Origin: CAZUXE01 sp964624585
GTDB taxonomy: Bacteria > Hydrothermota > Tepidihabitantia > B3-TA06
NCBI GenBank assembly: GCA_964624585.1
Contig: CAZUXE010000039.1
Coordinates: 1 to 16,379 of the forward strand
Direction of reading: 5' to 3'
Length of the DNA: 16,379 bases
Shown one piece after another: positions 12,407-16,379 of this stretch. The translations under genes were made by a program, and so were the position numbers. Positions within the stretch are counted from its first letter, which is position 1; each line of letters starts with the position of its first letter. The notes under the pieces are model-generated. The model did no database searches and was not told where the DNA came from. It was given only the letters and a program-made list of their open reading frames with translations.

Positions 12407-14896
12407 CTAATGCGCTTCAGCCCAGTTGTCGCCGACGCCTATGTCCACTTCAAGCGGGACAGAAAGCTTCCATGCCGATTCCATATCGCGTTTGATAATT
12501 TGTTTCGCGTCTTCCACTTTATTTTCTGAAACCTCAAACAGTAACTCATCATGTATTTGTAGAATCATACCCGGTTCTATATTCGCTTTTCTAAGATTTG
12601 CTTCTACTGCAATCATGGCAACTTTGATGATATCTGCTGCTGAACCTTGAATAGGGGCGTTGATGGCAGCGCGTTCGGCAATATCGGTTCTGCCTGAAAG
12701 TAGGGGTAACCTGCGAACCCTTCCCGATATGGTTTTGACATAACCTTGTTCACGCGCCTCAACTAAAATTTGTTCCCGCCATGCTGAAACTCCAGGGAAG
12801 TTTGAAAGGTATCGTTCAATAAACGCGGCTGCTTCTTCTGTAGTTACTCCCATGCGGCGGGCAAAGCCGAAGGGACCCATACCGTAGAGAATTCCATAAT
12901 TTATGACCTTTGCCTTGCGCCTGTGGTCGCGGGTAACCTCGTTTTCTTTGATGCCGAATACCCGCATAGAGGTTTCTGTATGAACGTCGCGACCGTCGTG
13001 GAACACCTTTGCCAGAACCTCGTCGGCTGCAATATGAGCCAGTACTCTTAGCTCAATCTGTGAGTAGTCGGCTGATATTAGCTTATATCCTGGTGCGGCG
13101 GTGAATCCCTTACGCACTATGGGGCCGCGTTCGCCTCTCATGGGTATATTTTGAAGATTAGGGGTATGGGTTGATAATCTTCCTGTAGCCGCGCCTGTTT
13201 GATCAAAAGATGTGTGGATACGGCTTTGATTATCAACTAAAGTTACAAGTGGTCTAAGATAAGTTGTCAGCATTTTGGAAAATGCGCGCCATTCCAGTAC
13301 TTTAGGTATTATTGGATGTTCGCTAACCATTTCTTCAAGAACGCCTGCTGCGGTGGAGTAACCTGTTTTAGTACGTTTGCGGGGACGAAGCCCCAAGCGT
13401 TCGAACAAAATATTGCCAAGTTGTTTTGTAGAGGCTATGCTGAAATTTTCACCAGCTAAATTGTGAATTTCCTCTTCAAGCTTATTTAGTTCTTTTTCCC
13501 ATTCCGCGGTCAATTGAGTAAAATATACAGTGTCCAGCCTTACGCCGCGTTGCTCCATGAGGGTAAGTATGGGTGTGAGCGGTAGTTCTATTTTTTCATA
13601 AACATTCCACGCGCCTACGTTCTTTAATTCCTTTTCATACTGCTCTCCTGCCTGATGCATTATTAGCAGTTTATCCGCGTCATTTGCAATCGCTCTGCCT
13701 GCGGAGTGAACAAGTATTCTGTCCAGAGTACGTAAGCTTAGATCTGAGTTTTCCACGAATGCCATTAGGCGTAAGTCCCACAGCTTGCCGTTAATTTTAT
13801 ACCCTTTGTGTAGTAAAGGCTTGGCAGTCCAGAGTATTTTTGGAAAGTCCTTATCGGCAAGCAATGCCCTGGCCTGAGTGTCTGTAATTTGGGTTACTGT
13901 AAATCCATCGGATGCTAATATCTTTTCCCATTCGTAACCCTCCTTATTCCCCTCATCCTTAGCAGTAGAGAACAAATTAGCCTGACCGGTTTTTTCCTCA
14001 AATACAAACGAAATAGGATCGCCTTTTTGTGGGTTGAATTTTTTAGAGCTTAGCTGTGTTGTTTTATCGTTGCTGCTTTTCATTCTTGAGAGTCTTGAGG
14101 TAAACCCTAACTCGTTGTAGAGTTCCTGAAGCCTTGCGTCATCCGGTTCAGCCCTCTTCAGTTCAGCTTCGCTTATATCAACAGGTACGTTCATATGCAG
14201 TTGAACCAGTTGGTATGAAAGTTCGGCAATTTCACGATACTTGCCGAGTTTTTCGTTCTTATCCAGAGCGGTTTTCAAATCGCCGTAGCGGTCTAAAACT
14301 TCTTTTGCCCTTTTGGGGCCTATACCCGGAATTCCCGGCACCCCGTCTGACGCATCGCCCATGAGTGCAAGCAAGTCAGTAACACGTTCCGGCGGGACCC
14401 CCATTTTCTTTTCTACAGCTTCAGCGTCGTACTCCAGATTTTTATACGGGTCGTACATTACCACTTTATTGTCTACTAACTGCATAAGGTCTTTGTCACC
14501 GGAAACAATAACTATTTTATTAAATTTATTCTTATACCTTGCAATTAAGGTTCCCATTATGTCGTCTGCTTCGTAGCCTTCTTTCATTAGTACTGGAAGT
14601 CCTTGTATGCGGGCGATATCTGTAATCATGGGAATTTGCCATACCAAATCGTCAGGCATTGGTTTACGGTCTTTTTTGTAGTCGGCAAACTGTTCGTGAC
14701 GAAACACCTTTCTGCCGGCATCGAAACTTATAATCATGTAATCTGTAGGATATCGCGCTTCGATTTTATCTAGCGCGTTTAGAAATCCGTATACCGCTGA
14801 GGTATTGCGTCCCCTTGGGTCTCTCAATGGTCTGCGGATTAGCGCGAAGTATGAGCGGTACGCTACGGAGTGGCCGTCAATAATAACAAGAGTCAT
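12407..14896 (-). CDS. polA: DNA polymerase I, 5'-nuclease plus polymerase, inactive proofreading domain
   Basis: Fills repair gaps and removes Okazaki RNA primers. At 829 residues it is about the size of Taq polymerase and shorter than E. coli Pol I (928). The 5'-nuclease domain (1-270) keeps its acidic residues: D7, D59, EADD (109-112), SGDKD (132-136), GDASDG (180-185) and the helix-hairpin-helix GIPGIGPKRA. The middle domain (about 290-430) is reduced and lacks the DxE pair and most of the 3'-5' exonuclease motifs; only a WDLRL near 373-377 recalls Exo II. The polymerase domain has motif A (DYSQIELR, D610), motif B (RRKAKVINYGILYG, K663, Y667) and motif C (QIHDE, H782-E784). The position equivalent to E. 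coli F762 is tyrosine. The gene lies 20 bases behind the thymidylyltransferase gene. ATG 14896 has only a weak Shine-Dalgarno. Confidence 0.97.
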   Translation of the reverse strand: MTLVIIDGHSVAYRSYFALIRRPLRDPRGRNTSAVYGFLNALDKIEARYPTDYMIISFDAGRKVFRHEQFADYKKDRKPMPDDLVWQIPMITDIARIQGLPVLMKEGYEADDIMGTLIARYKNKFNKIVIVSGDKDLMQLVDNKVVMYDPYKNLEYDAEAVEKKMGVPPERVTDLLALMGDASDGVPGIPGIGPKRAKEVLDRYGDLKTALDKNEKLGKYREIAELSYQLVQLHMNVPVDISEAELKRAEPDDARLQELYNELGFTSRLSRMKSSNDKTTQLSSKKFNPQKGDPISFVFEEKTGQANLFSTAKDEGNKEGYEWEKILASDGFTVTQITDTQARALLADKDFPKILWTAKPLLHKGYKINGKLWDLRLMAFVENSDLSLRTLDRILVHSAGRAIANDADKLLIMHQAGEQYEKELKNVGAWNVYEKIELPLTPILTLMEQRGVRLDTVYFTQLTAEWEKELNKLEEEIHNLAGENFSIASTKQLGNILFERLGLRPRKRTKTGYSTAAGVLEEMVSEHPIIPKVLEWRAFSKMLTTYLRPLVTLVDNQSRIHTSFDQTGAATGRLSTHTPNLQNIPMRGERGPIVRKGFTAAPGYKLISADYSQIELRVLAHIAADEVLAKVFHDGRDVHTETSMRVFGIKENEVTRDHRRKAKVINYGILYGMGPFGFARRMGVTTEEAAAFIERYLSNFPGVSAWREQILVEAREQGYVKTISGRVRRLPLLSGRTDIAERAAINAPIQGSAADIIKVAMIAVEANLRKANIEPGMILQIHDELLFEVSENKVEDAKQIIKRDMESAWKLSVPLEVDIGVGDNWAEAH

Positions 14897-14916
14897 TTCA
14901 CTGAATTCAAGAACAA

Positions 14917-15663
14917 TTAAGACGAAGCATTTTGTGACATTCGTTCGCGTCTTACAAGCTGGTTGGCGCGATACAGCGACTCAAAGGTGCCTGCGTCTGT
15001 CCACCATCCTGGGAGTTTTGCCCAGCGCATTTGTCCCCATCGGATGTATATATTATTCACGTCGGTAATTTCCAATTCCTTGCGGGCTGAGGGTTCAAGG
15101 CCATCAATTATTTCGAACACCCTTTTATCGTAGAAATAAATGCCGGTTACCGCTAAATTACTCTTCGGATTTTTAGGTTTTTCAGTAATTTCCAGAACAT
15201 TTTTGCCCTGCACGGTTGCCACACCGAACCTATGCGCGTCTTTGACTTCTTTCAAAAGAATCATTGCGCCGGCGCCAATTTCTTCATATTTCTTAACGTA
15301 ATGCCCAAGGTTTGCAGAAAACAGGTTATCGCCGAGAATTACAACCATAGATTCGCCGTCTGCGAATTCACGTGCTAGTCCTAAAGCTTCGGCAATACCT
15401 CCGTGACCTTCCTGATAGGTATAGTGTAAATCTTTAACGCCTAATTTTTTCCCATTGCCAAGGAATTTCAAAAAGTCGCCTGCGAATTCGCCGCCGGTTA
15501 CTAAAAGAATTTCTTCTACGCCTGCCTGCACCAGTTTTTCAATTGGATAGCACACCATTGGCTTATTGTATACAGGTAACAGGTGTTTGTTGGTAACTTT
15601 GGTTAATGGGGCTAAACGTGTACCCATTCCTCCTGCGAGTATAACTCCTTTACGTAGCTTCAT
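14917..15663 (-). CDS. Glucose-1-phosphate thymidylyltransferase-like sugar nucleotidyltransferase (short RmlA type)
   Basis: Joins a nucleoside triphosphate, probably dTTP, to a sugar-1-phosphate, giving an activated sugar such as dTDP-glucose for surface polysaccharides. 248 residues, shorter than the roughly 290 of E. coli RmlA but matching a common short form. Signature residues: ILAGGMGTRLAPLT (8-21), PVYNKPMVCYPIEKL (30-44), YQEGHGGIAEAL (83-94), metal-binding LGDN (110-113), ITEKPKNPKSNLAVTGIYFYD (159-179), EITDVNN and WWTDAGTFESL. No rmlB, rmlC or rmlD is nearby, so the final sugar is unknown. ATG 15663 has no Shine-Dalgarno, and a promoter -10 ends only 5 bases before it, so the mRNA may be leaderless. 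It is first in a transcription unit with polA and diverges from the TPR gene. Confidence 0.9.
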   Translation of the reverse strand: MKLRKGVILAGGMGTRLAPLTKVTNKHLLPVYNKPMVCYPIEKLVQAGVEEILLVTGGEFAGDFLKFLGNGKKLGVKDLHYTYQEGHGGIAEALGLAREFADGESMVVILGDNLFSANLGHYVKKYEEIGAGAMILLKEVKDAHRFGVATVQGKNVLEITEKPKNPKSNLAVTGIYFYDKRVFEIIDGLEPSARKELEITDVNNIYIRWGQMRWAKLPGWWTDAGTFESLYRANQLVRRERMSQNASS

Positions 15664-15668
15664 GTTTC

Positions 15669-15696
15669 ATATTACACGTCAGCTTGAAGGAGTCAA
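15669..15696 (-). promoter_or_regulatory. Promoter of the thymidylyltransferase-polA unit (TTGACT-16-TAATAT)
   Basis: On the - strand TTGACT (15691-15696) and TAATAT (15669-15674) are 16 bases apart. Five bases (15664-15668) separate the -10 from ATG 15663, so the usual start point falls on or next to the ATG. No Shine-Dalgarno could be included in such a transcript. Confidence 0.65.
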
Positions 15697-15749
15697 GATT
15701 AGTTTTTGTTTTTCAAGCCATTGCTTCATACTGTTTCAGCATTACACAC

Positions 15750-15777
15750 TTGACAAAAAGGCGTTCGTATATAGTAT
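15750..15777 (+). promoter_or_regulatory. Promoter of the TPR gene (TTGACA-16-TAGTAT)
   Basis: TTGACA (15750-15755) and TAGTAT (15772-15777) are 16 bases apart, and the ATG begins 7 bases after the last -10 base. An alternative -10, TATAGT at 15770-15775, has a short 14-base spacer. Either way little or no leader is expected. Confidence 0.6.
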
Positions 15778-15783
15778 GTTTTT

Positions 15784-16379
15784 ATGCTGAGGAAATGGGC
15801 AATTCTTTTGGTTCTGCTTGCAATTCCGCTTGCAGGGAAAGCTGTTGAGAATACGCAGCAGTTGGAGATTAAGCAGTTGCGTAAGGAGCTTCAGGAAACA
15901 CAGGCGCGTGTTGATTCTCTTGTTCATACTAACAACCCAATTGACTTAGGTGAACGCCTAACCAAAGCCTATGAATCTGGTGTCAACACGGCACGGGGTA
16001 CCTTATGGGTTATAAATATTTTAAGCGCAGTTGTTGCTATCTTGGGCGGTATTTTTGGTTTTATAGGCTTTAAGCAAACCATCAAGGCAAAGAATATTCT
16101 TAATAAGGCTAAAACGGCTAGAGATGAAGCTGAGGAGGCAAAAAGAAATACTGATAAATGTTTCTCTGAAGCTGAAGAGAGTCTAGCGAATATAAAACAG
16201 CTTGAGAATGATATAGATAAGATTAAGGAAAAAATTGAATCCATTAGTAAAAAGCTTGCCCGTGTAGATTATATTTCTCAGGGATACCACCATCTTTCTA
16301 AGAAAGAATATAAGCAGGCGCTTGAGTTCTTTGAAAAAGCTACTAAAGAAGACCCCAAAAATGCCGAAGCTTGGTTCCA
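15784..16379 (+). CDS. Membrane-anchored coiled-coil TPR protein, 3'-truncated by window edge
   Basis: 198 codons are visible and the frame is open to the right edge. Residues 1-20 (MLRKWAILLVLLAIPLAGKA) are a signal peptide with a likely cleavage after GKA. Residues 24-47 are a short coiled coil (QLEIKQLRKELQETQARVDSL). Residues 73-96 are a transmembrane helix (TLWVINILSAVVAILGGIFG). Residues 104-162 are a long charged coiled coil. From about 164 a tetratricopeptide repeat begins (SQGYHHLSKKEYKQALEFFE, then ATKEDPKNAEAW), and further repeats probably follow outside the window. With a cleaved signal and one helix, the N-terminal part would be periplasmic and the TPR part cytosolic, suggesting a scaffold at the inner membrane. 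ATG 15784 is the first start after an in-frame TAG at 15772. No Shine-Dalgarno is present, in line with a leaderless message. The partner is unknown. Confidence 0.85.
   Translation, partial: MLRKWAILLVLLAIPLAGKAVENTQQLEIKQLRKELQETQARVDSLVHTNNPIDLGERLTKAYESGVNTARGTLWVINILSAVVAILGGIFGFIGFKQTIKAKNILNKAKTARDEAEEAKRNTDKCFSEAEESLANIKQLENDIDKIKEKIESISKKLARVDYISQGYHHLSKKEYKQALEFFEKATKEDPKNAEAWF

Noticed and set aside
15969..16244. 91-codon - strand open frame
   Set aside because: It is antisense to the clear signal-peptide/transmembrane/coiled-coil/TPR frame and shows only the hydrophobic composition expected from a complement of coiled-coil codons.

Overview
The window is bacterial chromosomal DNA. 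The organism has a Gram-negative-type envelope: there is a lipoprotein with a clear lipobox, a predicted outer-membrane beta-barrel ending in phenylalanine, and a secreted-type propeller protein. No ribosomal RNA or other marker fixes the phylum. The mix of propeller, beta-barrel and lipoprotein genes, the compact proofreading-less DNA polymerase I and the frequent TTG/GTG starts would suit an uncultured lineage near the FCB or related candidate phyla, but that is a guess. Promoters look like ordinary sigma-70 sites (TTGAC-type -35, 16-17 bp spacer, TATAAT-type -10).

Bases 1-2030, + strand: a restriction-modification cassette of three tightly packed genes. These are a C5-cytosine methyltransferase cut by the left edge, an unassigned probable type II restriction endonuclease, and a Vsr mismatch endonuclease. 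It converges on the next block across a short gap holding an 11-bp tandem repeat.

Bases 2124-15663, - strand, read right to left: a sugar-nucleotide thymidylyltransferase and polA; a CACAGAG-type repeat spacer; a Nudix hydrolase; a repeat-rich spacer with a duplicated 30-bp promoter-like element and hairpins; then an overlapping chain of a tRNA-binding OB protein, TatD nuclease, RsmA, an outer-membrane beta-barrel and a lipoprotein. After that come a DUF1858 redox mini-protein, a coiled-coil protein with six 26-residue repeats, the bifunctional NAD(P)HX repair enzyme Nnr, and a propeller protein joined to nnr by a UAAUG overlap.

Bases 15784-16379, + strand: the start of a membrane-anchored TPR protein, divergent from the thymidylyltransferase and cut by the right edge. 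In this divergent pair both promoters place the expected transcription start on or next to the ATG, so both mRNAs may be leaderless.

Most genes are housekeeping (DNA repair, rRNA methylation, metabolite repair). The less ordinary parts are the restriction cassette, the non-coding repeat spacer at 11486-11803, the 26-residue-repeat protein and the leaderless divergent pair. I did not find a clearly new multi-gene system. No tRNA, rRNA, CRISPR array or transposase was seen.
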